The notes under the pieces were generated by a model. The model had not been told where the DNA came from, made no database searches, and saw only the letters and a list, made by a program, of their open reading frames with translations. From Enoplolaimus lenunculus (Eukaryota; Nematoda; Enoplea; Enoplida; Thoracostomopsidae): a stretch of DNA of 64,000 nt. Location of the stretch: the NCBI GenBank assembly GCA_030248215.1, contig JASANG010004103.1, positions 310,001 through 374,000 on the forward strand. The letters run 5' to 3'. Each line of letters opens with the position of its first letter. Position 1 is the stretch's first letter. Made by a program: the position numbers and the translations under genes. Positions 1 through 12,378 of the stretch are shown piece by piece.

Positions 1-202
1 TACGACACAGGACGCGGCTGAAAATTTTTGAGGAGTTGGAGGAATTTCGTAAAGGGTCGGCCGTTCCCAGAATTCCAGAAAATGTGTCTTCGTTGAGTTT
101 CCTGGGGTCGATAACTGGTCAACTGATCTGAACAATACTTGTTGTTTTAGACGGTCAAGTTGCCGAGAAAATAGCTGTTTGAGGCGAGACATATAATACA
201 TA

Positions 203-647
203 CTGTAGTGACCCGAATAAGAGTGGAGGTAATAAGAAGGGGGTTCCCCATTTTGAGTCCCAATCAATATGAATCGTATCCCTAATAAGTGTCCGTAACC
301 GTTAGAGTCCCTAAATCCTAATTAGAGTCCATAAATGTCAATTATCGCTAATTGTAGCGCATAAATGACTAGAGGACCTAAAAAACTTGAGTTCGAAACC
401 TTAAAGCGTACTTAAGTTTTGAAAGTAACATTTCAAAGTTTAATCTTGCATTATCGCTCAAGCTTTTGATGCAAGGCAAAAAAAAACGTTTAATTCAACA
501 GATAGTTGCAATACCGGATATATCAGTAAGGAAGGGTGGCAGAGGGCTGGTTGAAAATAAATAACAGTCCGTACCCGAATAACAAGGGGGTATTCTGTGG
601 AGAGGCCAAATAAATATCAGTCCACCCGCTTATTCGCGTCACTACAG
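203..647. mobile_element. Family D MITE, copy 1
   Basis: Inverted ends CTGTAGTGACCCGAATAAGA and its complement, flanked by TA on both sides. The interior is shared with copies at 7459, 12379, 17084, 17911 and 35049. There is no coding capacity. The TA target fits the Tc1/mariner group, but that assignment is inference. Confidence 0.85.
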
Positions 648-2194
648 TATCTTGTTTTTGTACAGTGTAGCGTTCGGGGGTGCCCGTTTTATTTACCAAT
701 GTAACTTCAGTGGCGTAGGGTTGAGCTTTTGTTAGACTTATCTTTACTCTGCGGATTCAGTTTTGTTCTGTTTTCCACGTAAGCGCCGCCAACGGTTTAT
801 CTAATTTGTCCACTATCCACCGTTTAACCTACGTAATTCTTTATGAAAATGCCAACAGAGCCGAAGTAGGCTTCCCACCCCCAAAATTCCACGGTGGCGG
901 CGACTTGTGACGATCAAAATATTTTTCAAATTTTTTGTTTATAATCTTGTCAATGTGGGGGCCCCTCTTTGCGGTGGGGTCCCCCCCAAATGGTAAGTTT
1001 GGGCGGTGCCTGCTATGGCCCTGAATGCCAACCATCTCAACTAAACGCTTTTGCCGTTTATCAAATATTGTGCAATAAATTGCATTTTTTACATTGCTTT
1101 TCGATGATTCAGCAGCGCAACAAAAACACGACGTGTAAGATATTTGAAAAATATGCTCGAAATCCAAACCCGCAGGCAGTCTGATTGAACAGTCGTTGAA
1201 AAACCAATTGTTACCATTTTATAGAAGCTCAAAATGTTTCACCGCGGCAAAGTTGAAATAGCTCAGTGTAGGAATGGCGGATCGAACCGGAAGCGAGAGT
1301 TTTTTAATGTTTTTAGTCGACAAAAACTATTAATTTTCGTGATTCTTACAACTGTTTTTTGTACTCCGCAGTTTGACTTTAACAAGTAGTCGGTTCAGAA
1401 CTGTTCGGATTGAATTTGAGTCGCACGGCAAGAGATTAATTACATATATGCACTAGCGGATCCAGAGGGGGGGCGGCCGGGGGGCGTACGCCACCATTAG
1501 ATTTTTTTGCCTTAAAATGTTAAGGTCCCGAGCTTAAAATTTTTCCCCTTAGAAAATTTTTTTGTTAAAATGGTAAGGTCCCTACCTTGCAATTTTTGCG
1601 GTTCATAACATTTGCCAGCCCGCCTCCCCGTCAGAAATTTTTTGAACCGCCTCTATATAATATATATTATATATATTATATATATATGATTTTGAGGCAA
1701 AATTTACTAATCTGGCTAGAAAGCACACTATAAACTTGAGATGAAACGAACCATTTTTATTGACAAATTTTTCAGCGCAACAGGGTGATGGGTGATACAC
1801 AGGGCCGGAGCAGCCACCCTCGATATCCCGATATGGGGGCCCCCACCTTGGCGTTTTGGGAGAGCCCCTACCTCTGTATGCTTCTGCACTGGTGATACAT
1901 CTCCATCCCATCATCCCTGAATCTGTCCCTAGTGATAAATGATAATGCTAGTAATATTTTAAACTGTTATTCTAAAAAATCTTACACTAATCTGGTATCA
2001 ACACCGATGTTTGATTCTAATTACTATGTAGTGACACTGAAACTATCTTAATGTTTCATCCGACTAAACTTTTTAGTGGAGTTTGTTGCCAACAATAAAT
2101 TGTTACTTGATAGGTGGTTTCGCATGAGCTGACCCACATCATTGAAGCTGTGTTGCCCTCGGGAGACATCCTGCACAAAACATAGCATTCTTCA
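648..2194. other. Non-coding stretch, mostly unassigned
   Basis: Apart from the family L element and the AT microsatellite, it holds G/C-rich runs at 955-995 and 1790-1900 (GGGGGCCCCTC and similar) of unknown origin. Frames here are short and show no recognisable protein. Confidence 0.6.
1452..1652. mobile_element. Family L element
   Basis: GCGGATCCAGAGGGGGGGCG at the left, AAATTTTTTGAACCGCCTC at the right; interior AAAATGGTAAGGTCCCTACC and TTGCCAGCCCGCC. An AT/TA microsatellite follows at 1652-1688. Confidence 0.68.
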
Positions 2195-2358
2195 GTCCCG
2201 CAGCCTGATCACCAATGTAGGGAAACTAAACATTTTTCAGCATGGACATACAAGGGCTTTCGGCGCCTTACAAGCAATATTGAAAATTTTCTAAGGGTGC
2301 TAAATTCTTCCAAGGGGGGAGCTGAACACACTGCCCACCCCCCCTTGATTACAGGCCC
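2195..2358. mobile_element. Family A MITE
   Basis: Diverged copy. The family is about 165 bp with ends GGCCCGTAGCCAGCTCACC and its partial complement, and a core reading CATACAAGGGTTTTCGTTGA then CTTACAAGCAAGGTTGAAAA. Confidence 0.65.
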
Positions 2359-2594
2359 GGCCCTCTTGCGTTTGTTCAGGCCGTTTCTTGTATGAATTCT
2401 TTGAAATGTTACGACATGCTTCAATGTGACAATAGACATTGACGTTACCGTCGTGTTGTTTGTCCTTAATTTTTACAAGTTGTACTCGAACACCTTATAT
2501 ATCGAGTGCTGCGTCAGAGAATCGCTAAAATTGTTCCAGTATCGCAACCATGAATTTCTTGTACAGGGGGTTTAGGTACATCTTCCGAATGACC

Positions 2595-2800
2595 GGCCAA
2601 TGTTACTTTAAGGGGCGTAACAGTAGATTAAGCGTATTTCTAAGCCTAAGTCGAAACGTTGCAAAAACAAGTTCCTAAGCCCAAGCGTTCGCCTAAGCCT
2701 AAGCCTATTAGCCTAAGCAAAAAAATGTAATCTAGAAGCTAAACCTTCTGTTTTATAGAGCCACCAGAAACCTGGACGCCCCTTCAAGTAAACATGGGCC
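2595..2800. mobile_element. Family C MITE
   Basis: Ends GGCCAATGTTACTTTAAGG and CCCCTTCAAGTAAACATGGG. The interior is CCTAAGCCTAAGCC-rich with a TCTTTTATAGA-type segment near the right end. Copies: 27508, 29496, 46388, 56202. Confidence 0.8.
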
Positions 2801-3172
2801 GAATGTCCAATGAAAATCTTCCTAACATAAAATTCACAGATATATACTACCGGACCAAATTTTGGAATCAAAGCGAAGACGAAGATTGTTATAGCGAGAG
2901 TGGAGGGTCTTCATTGCTCCCCCCCACCCTCGTACATGCGACCGTGTGTGCGTAACAGCAGAATCGCATTTCCACTGTGTTGCTTCCAAGAAATTATAAA
3001 TTTAAAATATTTTCCACAAAAATTTTAGTTACTTTTACTATTTAATATTAAAATTGTTTGAATTCTTCGTGGAAAATACGAATTTTTGCTGTTTGTACTA
3101 TAACGACTTCCTGTCGCTATAGAACAACACTTTCTCGTTTTAATCAATTCTTGTCAATCGTTTCAGTCTGCA

Positions 3173-3499
3173 TCAAGATCACGGGCTGGAGAACGTTTTT
3201 CTGCGGCACTACAATAGAGTAATTTGCTCAGGCTTAGACTTAGGCTTAGGCTAAGTGGGTCCGTAGCCAAGGGGTTTCAGCCCTCCCTGGAAAAATTTTG
3301 GCCCCCCTAAAAGATTTTCAACCTTGCTTGTAAGTCATGGAAAACCTTTAAATGACCCTCCTGAAAAATTATTAGCCCCCCCTAGCAAGATGAGCTAGCT
3401 ACGGGTCTGGGGCAAACGTATAAGCTCATTCGCACGCATAGGCTTAGGTTTAGGAATATGCTTATACTACTGTTACGGCCCTGTTCTGTACATTGGCCA
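3173..3499. mobile_element. Family B MITE interrupted by a family A MITE
   Basis: Family B ends (GAACGTTTTTCTGCGG on the left, ACGGCCCTGTTCTGTACATT on the right) flank a complete inverted family A element at 3257-3412. The B interior carries TTAGGC-like repeats. Confidence 0.8.
3257..3412. mobile_element. Family A MITE nested in family B
   Basis: Inverted copy starting GGGTCCGTAGCCAAGGGG and ending GAGCTAGCTACGGGTCTGG. It must be younger than the family B element it splits. Confidence 0.8.
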
Positions 3500-4164
3500 T
3501 AGTGTCAATGTTTCAAACGTGTGTGGATATTTCAGTCATTTTATCAGATAACCACTTGAAGGCTGTGCCTGGTAACTATGGGCAAATATTTATACTGTGC
3601 AAATCTAAATAGGGAAATGCTTTAATTTTTATTGTTTACATGATTTTGAAGCCACTGCAGTTTTTTTATTAATTTCCAATACAAAATGTTAATGTTAGCC
3701 TTTCGAGAAGGGTCATGTTGACCTACGAAATATTCATGAGAAAAAAGGTTAAATCCTAATAAATACAATATTTTTTGTTTTCTGCTGGTCACATTTACAC
3801 ATCTGACCATAACATTTTCTATTGGACATCGCAACGGGTAAAATCTTAATTGTGAACTAAAGAAAAAACTTCGTGAGCGAAACAAGCTTGAAATTACACG
3901 TTATTCTAGAATTATAGATGACAAGAAATGTAAAAACTACTAAACGTGCTTATAATAGGATATCAATCGTCAGAAAAACTAGGGAAACGCTCCCCTCAGT
4001 TTGTGAACTGGGAGACGTATCCCCCGTCTCCATATCCTTGCCGCTATAGCCATCTCCGTTAATCCGTTTTCTGGATTTACTAAAGTTTATGTGGATTGTC
4101 TCAGTGTTTCTTATATATTTGAGTAGTCTAAGTCATTCTTCTGCATTTGGTATTTCTTATAGAC

Positions 4165-4277
4165 ACTGAGACTTATGTCCTCACTACTAACGGATTCTAA
4201 TTTTGAATACGGACTGCTTGTGATTGGGACTCAAAATTCGGACCCCTTGGACCCCTTCTTATTCGGCTCATTATAGT
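4165..4277. mobile_element. Family D fragment
   Basis: Only a right-end-like part is seen (ACTCAAAATTCGGACCCC, then TTATTCGGCTCATTATAG). No matching left end was found. Confidence 0.55.
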
Positions 4278-4740
4278 AATTTGCATTTTATTAATTTTGT
4301 TTTATAGCAACCAAGCTAATTTTAAAATTGCACTTATTCATGCTGTTAAACAATGTAGGTAGCTAAGTAATTAATCAAATTGTTATGTTTTTACCTTCAA
4401 ATATGTTACTTTTATATCAAGTGTATAATTTGGCAGTGGTCAAATTTGAGCCGCCCCACTTGAATGTCACATCTGAATGAAAATATTCGTTTTGTTACCA
4501 GGGTATTTTGAAGGGGGAGGGATACGGGGTGTATTCGCTCGCGAAATTTCAAGACAAACAATAAAAACGCACTTTTGCATGGCTATAAAATAAGCCGCGT
4601 CAGAACTGCACGGTCGAGACGACCCCTTTCGTCGAAGTACTGCGAATATACAGCAATTCCTCAAAAGCTTAAATTGTCATTTTTTGGCAGGTGTAACCAT
4701 CGTAAACCAAGCAAGCAAGACGGTTAACTCTCATGGCCCA

Positions 4741-4888
4741 TATACAGATCAGAGGTGGAACGTTTTTTTGTGGCAGTGCAATAGAGTAAGCTTAACCTTT
4801 AGACTAATTATTTGCTTGGCTTAGGCTTAGGCAGAGGCTTAGGGATATCCTTATAATACTGTTCCGTCCATGTTCTTTACATTGGCCG
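4741..4888. mobile_element. Family B MITE
   Basis: Left TACAGATCAGAGGTGGAACG, right ATGTTCTTTACATTGGCC, with a TTAGGC-like interior. The family ends resemble GGGGCGGAACGTTTTTCTGC and CCAATGTATAGAACAGGGCC. Confidence 0.75.
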
Positions 4889-5097
4889 CGCTCTCATAGC
4901 AATTAGTTTGTTTTCAATAATTTCAAGAACCTGAAGGATAAAATTGGAAAAAAAACTATTTTGGAACAATTGAGTTAAATTGCACTCACAGTTTTTTGTC
5001 CTGGCAGAACACAGTTCATGTATTTTGGAACAGTTTCTATATTTTGTTCCAAATTCAACTCCGTTTTTAATAAACGGTTTAGAAAAAAACGGCCCAA

Positions 5098-5272
5098 TTT
5101 AAAGAACAGGAGCGGTACGTTTTTCTGCTGGACTGCAATAGAATAAGTTTAAACTTTAGACTAATTTTTGCTTAGGTTTGACTTAAATTCATTCTTTACA
5201 CTTAGGCTTAGGTTTAATAGACCTTGCCTGTGGAGTATGCTTATACTGCTGTTACGGCCGTGTTCCATTGGA
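5098..5272. mobile_element. Family B MITE
   Basis: Left AAGAACAGGAGCGGTACG, right GTTACGGCCGTGTTCCATTG; telomere-like interior. Confidence 0.75.
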
Positions 5273-6029
5273 CGACATAAAGCATGAAACAGATAGAATG
5301 ATCTTAGTCAAAGTGTATAATCTTTTTCAAAGTTACAGTATTCGAATTTATAGCTAAAGGCTGTATATTTATGGTTTGAAATTTTTCAGTTTTGCACTAT
5401 AGGTATGCAAGTCGCCAAAAGTTGACATTAGAGTGGAGCGAACCTAATTTTAAAATACCACACTGCGTCAGCCAATGGAACCATCTTTGCCTCCGATGGG
5501 ATCAAAACGAAAAAATTTTTTGCTAAGATTTCGTACTAAAATTGCGTTTAGCTTCTCGCTCGCTTGCTCACCAACTATTGTTTCCACTGAAATATCGCAC
5601 GATTTTCTGTATTAGAAAATTGTGGATCCGCTGCTGTACAATAAACGCATTTACTGATAGAATCACAGCTGCATCCATTGCAACGCAATATATCGTTGCA
5701 AAAAAATTACTTGGGGATTTCGTTTCGAAAAAAAACTGAAATGACTTTAGTACCAATCGCTAGACCATAAAATTTTATAAAATACTCTTCTGACCTTCAA
5801 CAACTCCGTTAAATTTATTTTTTTTATTTTTTTACTTAAAAGAAATGACATAGCTAGCGGGGAAAACGAAACTTGACGGTTTCGAAGATACATGAGGGGG
5901 GTGGCAGGCAACACTAAGGTTGCACAATAAAATTTATCAATAAAGTGAACCACACTGAAATAGTGAAATAGTTTTTGACCTCCTGTATGATTTTTAGTAG
6001 GTTACGGGACATGATCTTGCCATGATTGT

Positions 6030-6190
6030 CACCAGGCCCGTAGTCATTTCGCGTTGCTTTTGTGGTTAAAAAATATTCAGGAGGGGCATACAAGAGTTTT
6101 CGATGACTTACAAGCAAGGTTGAAAATTTTCTATGTCGGCCAAAGCTTTTCCAGCTGAGCCACTCTGGCCGCCTCTGGCAACAGGCCCAT
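6030..6190. mobile_element. Family A MITE
   Basis: Starts AGGCCCGTAGTCA and has the GGGGCATACAAGAGTTTTCG core; ends CAACAGGCCC. Confidence 0.72.
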
Positions 6191-6404
6191 TTCTCACTTG
6201 AAGCTGAAGTAAAATATTGAAATTTACTCTCAAACAAAATTACATGCGTAATGAACTGTAAAGTGTGGCTGACTCAAGTTATGGCTTCCTCAAACTAATA
6301 CCCCCCGGATGGTTAATTGTTTAAACCACAGCTTTTAGTTGTATTTTTGTCCACGCTTCTCTGAAAAATAGCCTGTGTCCTTTGCTACTCCCTGTGGCGG
6401 ACGG

Positions 6405-6600
6405 ATTCAGAAATTTCTGACCAGGGACAGGCTGGCAAAAGTGATGAAACGCAATTTTTACTGTATGCAATGCATGTGCCAATTTTCTTAGAAGGAAACA
6501 TTGTAAGGTAAGGGACGTTACTATTTTAGCACAAGAAATTTTTAACACGGGACCTACGCCTCCCCCCATCTCTGCATCTGCTAGTGGTTCACTCCATGCC
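6405..6600. mobile_element. Family L element (inverted)
   Basis: GTGGCGGACGGATTCAGAAA, then CAGGCTGGCAAAAGTGATGA and TTACTATTTTAGCACAAG; right end TCTGCATCTGCTAGTGG. Confidence 0.6.
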
Positions 6601-6840
6601 ACCCGCTTTATCAGTTAACTGTAATGGTAGTGATATAATCGCTGCTGGAATTTTAACTTTTCTTGTAGCCTTGAAGCAATGAACATTTTCGCACTTGAAT
6701 TAAATTATATGATATGGACCAATGATATAAAAGGTTACCGAAAATTTAATTATTTTCAAGTTTATGTTAGTGCTGGAATATCTTTTATAAGAGCAAACGC
6801 TTTCTGAAATAGTTAACATTTGGCATATTTCATTTGGTTT

Positions 6841-7031
6841 CATGACAACTCGTCGGCCGACATGTCGTCGCCCGAAAACTTGTAATCCGAAATTTCATCG
6901 ACTCAACAATTGTATCGCCCGTCATTATGCTTAGGCTTTAAGCTTAATAGGATTACGCTTAGAATTATGCTTAGATTTGTTCAAAGGATTGAAGACACTG
7001 TTCGACGACAAGTTGCCGGGCGACGAATTGT
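6841..7031. mobile_element. Family F element
   Basis: Ends ACAACTCGTCGGCCGACA and AGTTGCCGGGCGACGAATTG, with TTAGGC-like interior and the word AATCCGAAATTTCATCGA. Confidence 0.65.
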
Positions 7032-7458
7032 AGATTCGTTTCATGTTAAACTAGCGTACTGTAAGCAATTTTTGCCTGCTACACACCCATTGATGGGTCT
7101 AAAAACCTGGGCGTTTAGGCCAATATTTTTTACAGGGATCAAAACCAAATTTTTGTGTAAAGAATTTAGCACTCAAATTACGTTAGGCTTTTGCGCTCGC
7201 AGCGTTTTGTACTGTTACCTAGCGCTCTGGCACTAATCAAAAATTTCTACATCGACCACTGATGCCTATAGCTAGCGGGACTCAAGAGTCGATTGTTATA
7301 GAAATGCGTAGCTTTGAGCAAACTTTATGGACTCAGTTAACAATTTAAATTTTGCACTATAAGTTCTAATTTAAAATTAAGTTTTGAAAACTAAAATCCG
7401 GAAGGTGCTTGTTTTCGATAATGTAACACAATGTTCCGCACACATAATTGCCGGAGTA

Positions 7459-7906
7459 CTATATTAACCCGAATAAGAGGGGGAGGGGTAATAAGAGGTG
7501 GTCCCCATTTTTCGGGTTCAAATCAATAGGAGTCCGTATCCCTAATAAGAGTCCGTAAAGCGGAGAGTCCCAAAACCTTGATTAGAGTCCATAAATGTCA
7601 GTTAACTCTAATTGTAGCGCATGAATGATTCCAGGACCAAATAATTTGAGTTCGAAACTTTAAAGCGTAGTTAAGTTTTGAAAGTATATTCGTAAGTATA
7701 ACCTTTTATTATCGCTCAAACTATTGAAACGAGACAAATATACGTTTAATTCAACGGATTGCAGTACCGGATATATATCAGTAACGAAGGGCGGCGGAGC
7801 GTGGGTTAAAAATAAATAACAGTCCGTAACCGAATAACAAGGGGGTATCGTCTGGAGAGGCCAAATAAATATCAGTCCCCCCACCCTCTTATTCGGGTCA
7901 ATACAG
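7459..7906. mobile_element. Family D MITE, copy 2
   Basis: Same orientation and interior as copy 1. The left end is slightly diverged, the right end is TTATTCGGGTCAATACAG followed by TA. Confidence 0.82.
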
Positions 7907-7919
7907 TAATAAATTAACC

Positions 7920-8590
7920 TGAGGTTTAAGGTTAGGTCTGGCTTAAGCCTAAATTTAGACTTCGGAAAATAATCAACGGTAATGTAGGTAGGAGGACTGT
8001 TATTTGTTATCATATTAACACAAATATGTAGGGAGAGGCAAACAAATAGCCCGACTTTATGGACATAGCAGCTATCCAAGAACGGTAGGCCACATACACG
8101 GGAGCGCAATGTATAATGGAGAAAATCCTCGCGATCAAGACGCCAAATATAGGGGTAAATTGTGGTTAACGCAAAATTTTTCTAAGTCATCTGGGACTGA
8201 TCGGGTTCGCCAGGGGGTACGCCAGGTGCCCGAGCCTCCTTGATAGGTAGGGAGTGATGTGAAGAATACATGACTTATCACAACTTGTATACGCGCCGTA
8301 CCAACTGTGCCCACGCTTGACATTGTGCGTGCCTGCAAAGCAGTTCAAAGTTAAATCCAAAAAACACTTTACCTTTGTCAATATTTCATGTTTTACCAAC
8401 TAAAGCAGATAACCACCTGTTGTCAACAAAATGAAAAAAAAAGATAAATGCGGTGCTGAATAGTTTTTTCTCATAATTCAATTATTGCGGTAAATCCCGT
8501 AAAGCTATCTATTGTCAGTTTTTCCCGCCGTTTTCTTACAGTATTGGCGCGGATACAAGTTGGAGGTCACTGTATTTTAGCAATTGACTC
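7920..8590. other. Unassigned non-coding DNA
   Basis: Only short frames; no inverted repeat or known motif recognised between the family D copy and the ATT microsatellite. The same is true of 3500-4160, 5280-6030 and 8880-9464. Confidence 0.55.
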
Positions 8591-8596
8591 ACAAGT

Positions 8597-8726
8597 TTAT
8601 TATTATTATTATTGTTATCATTATTATTATTATATTATTATTATTAGTATTGCTATTTTACTATTATTGTTATTATTACTGTTATTATTATATTATTGTT
8701 ATTATTACTATTATTATTATTATTCC

Positions 8727-8789
<63 letters not shown>

Positions 8790-8852
8790 TATTAGTATTA
8801 TTTTTACTATTATTATTACTATTATTATTATTATTATTATTATTATTCGTTT
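8597..8852. repeat. (ATT)n microsatellite
   Basis: About 255 bp of TTA/ATT repeats with scattered substitutions. It yields spurious poly-Ile, poly-Tyr, poly-Leu and poly-Asn frames. Confidence 0.97.
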
Positions 8853-9464
8853 TGTTATTATTATCGGATTGTCGTAGATTAAAACTAATCTTCACATCAT
8901 ACCTACAAAAACGTTTTTCGGAGAAATATTTTCACTCGTCTTTTGAGTTAGAACAGCGCTGTAGTAAGCAGGCTGTCAATAAGTATTTAGCTTTCAGGTT
9001 CACTTAGGTTTCAACTTAGACGTAAGTAGTCTATGCGTAGGCTTAGGTTGGATGGCGTTTTTTAGGTTATCATCATGCTAACCAGCATTTGCCCAAAGAT
9101 GATTGGATTTTGAATATTTTTTGCATATTTGAGCTTCTCATGACTTTTCCTGATCATTCGTTGCATGAATTGGAGTATTTAAAGAATTGCTGTGTATCAA
9201 AATTTTATAAAGAATTTTTAATCAAATTGTAAACCATAATTTTTACATTTTTCTAACATTTTCCATGTTATACGTGAAAAGCCATCAACCAGTGATTTTT
9301 CGCAACATCGAAACAGCGTTTAAAGTCGACTAAAACAACACACGGTGTCTCAAGTGTTATTTAACAATGTATCATTTATGAAATTATTTAAATTATTTTT
9401 CAAAGTTTTGCGTACAGTTTTCGAGAAACTTTAATTATTTTAATTTGAAAAAGAATAGCGTGTC

Positions 9465-9618
9465 AACAAGCTCACCTTGCTGGGGGAAGGTGGCTAAAAA
9501 ATTTTCAAGAGGGGCATACAAGGGTTTTCAATACCTTGCAAGCTAAGTTGAATATGAGGCAGAAATTTTTCTAGGGGGCGCTGAGCACCCGTGACCTCCC
9601 TTGGCTACGGACGCGGCT
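9465..9618. mobile_element. Family A MITE
   Basis: Core GGGGCATACAAGGGTTTTCA and right end CCCTTGGCTACGGACGCGG. Confidence 0.75.
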
Positions 9619-9730
9619 CTGATGTAGGAATTTTTTCTTCATTATCAATATCAAACCGAAAATTGTTCAAGGAATTTTGAACAATTTTCTGCGTGTTAAT
9701 AGTTTGAAAAACGATTCATGTTTTGGTGCT

Positions 9731-9904
9731 TGTAAAGATCAGTGGCGGAACATTTTTCTGCGGGTCTGCAATAGACTAAGCTTAAGCTTTAGACTAATTT
9801 TTTGCTTACACTTAGGCTTAGGTGTAAGCTAATTTTCACGCGTAGGCTTAGGTTTAGGAATATATATACTTATAGTACTGTTACGGCCCTGTTGTTAACA
9901 ATCG
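9731..9904. mobile_element. Family B MITE
   Basis: Left TGTAAAGATCAGTGGCGGAA, right CTGTTACGGCCCTGTTG. Confidence 0.75.
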
Positions 9905-9944
9905 GCACGGAAGAACCTGACATAGTGAGGGTGGGGAAGGGATA

Positions 9945-10152
9945 CACTGCAAAAAATGGTGAATCAAATTGACTCCCTCCGAAATGGGCTCTACGGGACT
10001 ACACAAACTGAGCCAAATTCGACTCCGCCAGAGTCAAATGTTCGACTAGTCAGTCGAATTTGACTCAGGCGGAGTCGAATTTGACTCAGTTTGTTTAGTC
10101 CCGTAGAGCCTATTTTGGAGAGAGCCAATTTGACTCACCATTTTTTACAGTG
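9945..10152. mobile_element. Family K fold-back MITE
   Basis: A 208-bp near-perfect palindrome flanked by TA. Ends CACTGCAAAAAATGGTGA and its complement TCACCATTTTTTACAGTG; the arms contain GAGTCAAATTYGACTC-type sequence and a CCCGTAGAGCC pair. Confidence 0.85.
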
Positions 10153-10879
10153 TAGCGTGGCCGTTGCTTCTATGTTGTATTCGTTAATACCAAACGTCTT
10201 CGGCAGGCCGCTGTTACGCGAACCCCCACTCAGCCTTCTATCGTTGGATTAAGCGGCGTGTTTTTTTTCCATTTTATAATTAATTTCAGCATTGTTTCAA
10301 CAACAAAATGTTTTTTTCAAAAAATTCATCGCCTTGCAAATTTTCCAGTTGTCTGGCAAAATTCACCAACAAAAGTGTTAATGCTTGCAAAATGTGGTGG
10401 GGACGTTTGCTAGCGATTTGCTGGGGTTTTGCAATATCGATTTGAAAACAGTTTTAAAATATTTCAATTACGTATTGAAACGAATAATTTTTGTTGTTGT
10501 TTTTTTGATCGAAATTTTTCGTGATTTTCAAGCAGATTAAAATAGAATCTGTGTGGCCAGACGGGTGCGGTAACGCGAGGTTTATTGCACTTAGGATCGA
10601 AAATGTTATTACTGATTGTACGGGTAATAGCGGATGCGGTTTTCGTGTAAAGTTTCAAAAATATCATCAATCCACACATAATAATGTAATTTGTCCAAAC
10701 AATTATGTTATTAATTTCGTTGTTCCGTTGAACGGTTTGCGATAGAAATAATATTGAAAGTGGCGTAAACAAGGGAAGGAATGAAAGGGACATATCATCT
10801 TTGTAAAGTTTGGTAAAAAAACAAGAAAAAGCACTTGTAACATGTTTAAAATAGCAATTTGGATCATAGAGGCTGAAAA

Positions 10880-11265
10880 TTATGACAATTCGTCGACCGA
10901 TAACTCGTCGACCGACAGTTCGTCGACCGACAATTCGTCGACCGACAACTTGTCAACCGACAAAACTCGTTGGAAGACAACTTGTCAACCGACAAAACTC
11001 GTCAACCTACTAAACTTGTCAACCGACAAAACTCGTCGACCGACAACTCGTCGACCGACAATTCGTCGACCGAGAACTGGTCGATCGACAACTCGTCGAC
11101 CGACAACTTGTCAAACGACAAAACTCATTGGACGACAACTTGTCAACCGACAAAACTCGTCGACCGACAACTCGTCGATCGACAACTCGTCGACCGACAA
11201 CTTGTCAAACGACAAAACTCGTCGACTGACAACTTGTAATACGAAATTTCATCTTCGCAGCAATT
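10880..11265 (+). repeat. 15-bp tandem array within family F
   Basis: Unit TCGTCGACCGACAAC and variants, with interspersed ACTTGTCAACCGACAAA. Open frames over it (Ser-Ser-Thr-Asp-Asn repeats) are a result of the unit length. The same words occur in the scattered family F elements. Confidence 0.85.
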
Positions 11266-11313
11266 CATCACACATGGCCATGCTTTAGGTTTAGGTTTAG
11301 GATTACACGTAGG

Positions 11314-11735
11314 CAGGGTTCAACCGGATTTCCTGTTCCGGCCGGAATTCCTGCAAAATTTCAATTCCTGTTCCTGTTCCTGTTCCTACATTCAACGAAC
11401 CGGAATTTTTACGGTATTGTGGCATATTATTCAAAATCATTTAAATAATGAAAATTTTGACTATGAGAAATTTTTTATGTCAAAATTAGTGTTTTTGTAA
11501 CCAGTTCAATTCTGTTACTAAATTGTTCCTGATGTGCTGTCGCAAAACTTAATGATGAAATTGCTTCAAATTCCCTTAAGCCATTTTTTGGCAAGTTTTT
11601 TAAAAAGGCCAACAGTAATTCGATGATGAAAATTATTCCAATTCCGGTTCCTGTTCCTGTTCCGGTTCCTTCATAAAAATTCAATTCCTTTTCCTGTTCC
11701 TGTTCCGGCAAAATTTAGTTCCTGTTAGAACCTTG
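11314..11735. mobile_element. Family E hAT-like MITE inserted in family F
   Basis: Ends CAGGGTTCAACCGG and GTTAGAACCTTG. The flanking 8-mers CACGTAGG and GACGTAGG match at 7 of 8. The interior is rich in CCTGTTCCTGTTCC. The surrounding TTTAGG-type sequence continues on both sides. Confidence 0.8.
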
Positions 11736-12378
11736 GACGTAGGATATAGGATTATGTTTAGATTTATTAGCTGGTTTTGTCGTAGATTCGTGAGATTATC
11801 CCTTACGAATGGATATCCATTCTACGCTCCTGATTGTTTTTGCCTAAGCGTTGAATTGTAATATTTGCACCCGTGACATGGAATATTTACTACTATAGCA
11901 AGAGACTGGTAGTAGTTTCCAATACGATTATCTGTCTTTGATCATTTTTGAAAAAAATGGTTTCGAATTTTGCCAAGAAAATATTAAATCTGACATCAGC
12001 TACTATAGTAAACATATACTTTTCAAAATAAAGTTGAACATAAAACACAATTCACACATATATTAACACTCGCTGATTATTCTGTTTCGCTGATAACAAA
12101 GCTAAAATTGTATGAAGGCGTTTGCTTGACGGTTGCATATTTTCGATAAGAATTTACTACGCTTTTTTCAAAATTTCAAATTTAAAACGGTTTAAAATTT
12201 GTTTTGTCGTCGTATGCCACCATATGTGTAGCCAAGGAACGGGTTATGATCCTAAATGTTTCCACTGGCAAAAAAATGCTAAGAAAACGTTATCATCTAC
12301 AAAGATTAATTTTAAATTGTCTGCAAAGTGAATGGGTTAGCTGAGCAATTGAGTATTTGTATAAATCGTAGCTATATA

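Noticed and set aside
2595-2800. True interstitial telomere
   Set aside because: The TTAGGC-like words lie between MITE ends and recur in many copies, so they are element interiors.
8544-9007. Poly-Tyr, poly-Ile, poly-Leu and poly-Asn open frames
   Set aside because: They are readings of the ATT microsatellite on both strands.
10880-11240. CRISPR-like array
   Set aside because: The repeats are contiguous, without unique spacers, in a eukaryotic genome.
10842-11288. 148-codon Ser/Thr/Asp repeat protein
   Set aside because: It is a translation of the 15-bp array; a second frame over the same bases is equally open.
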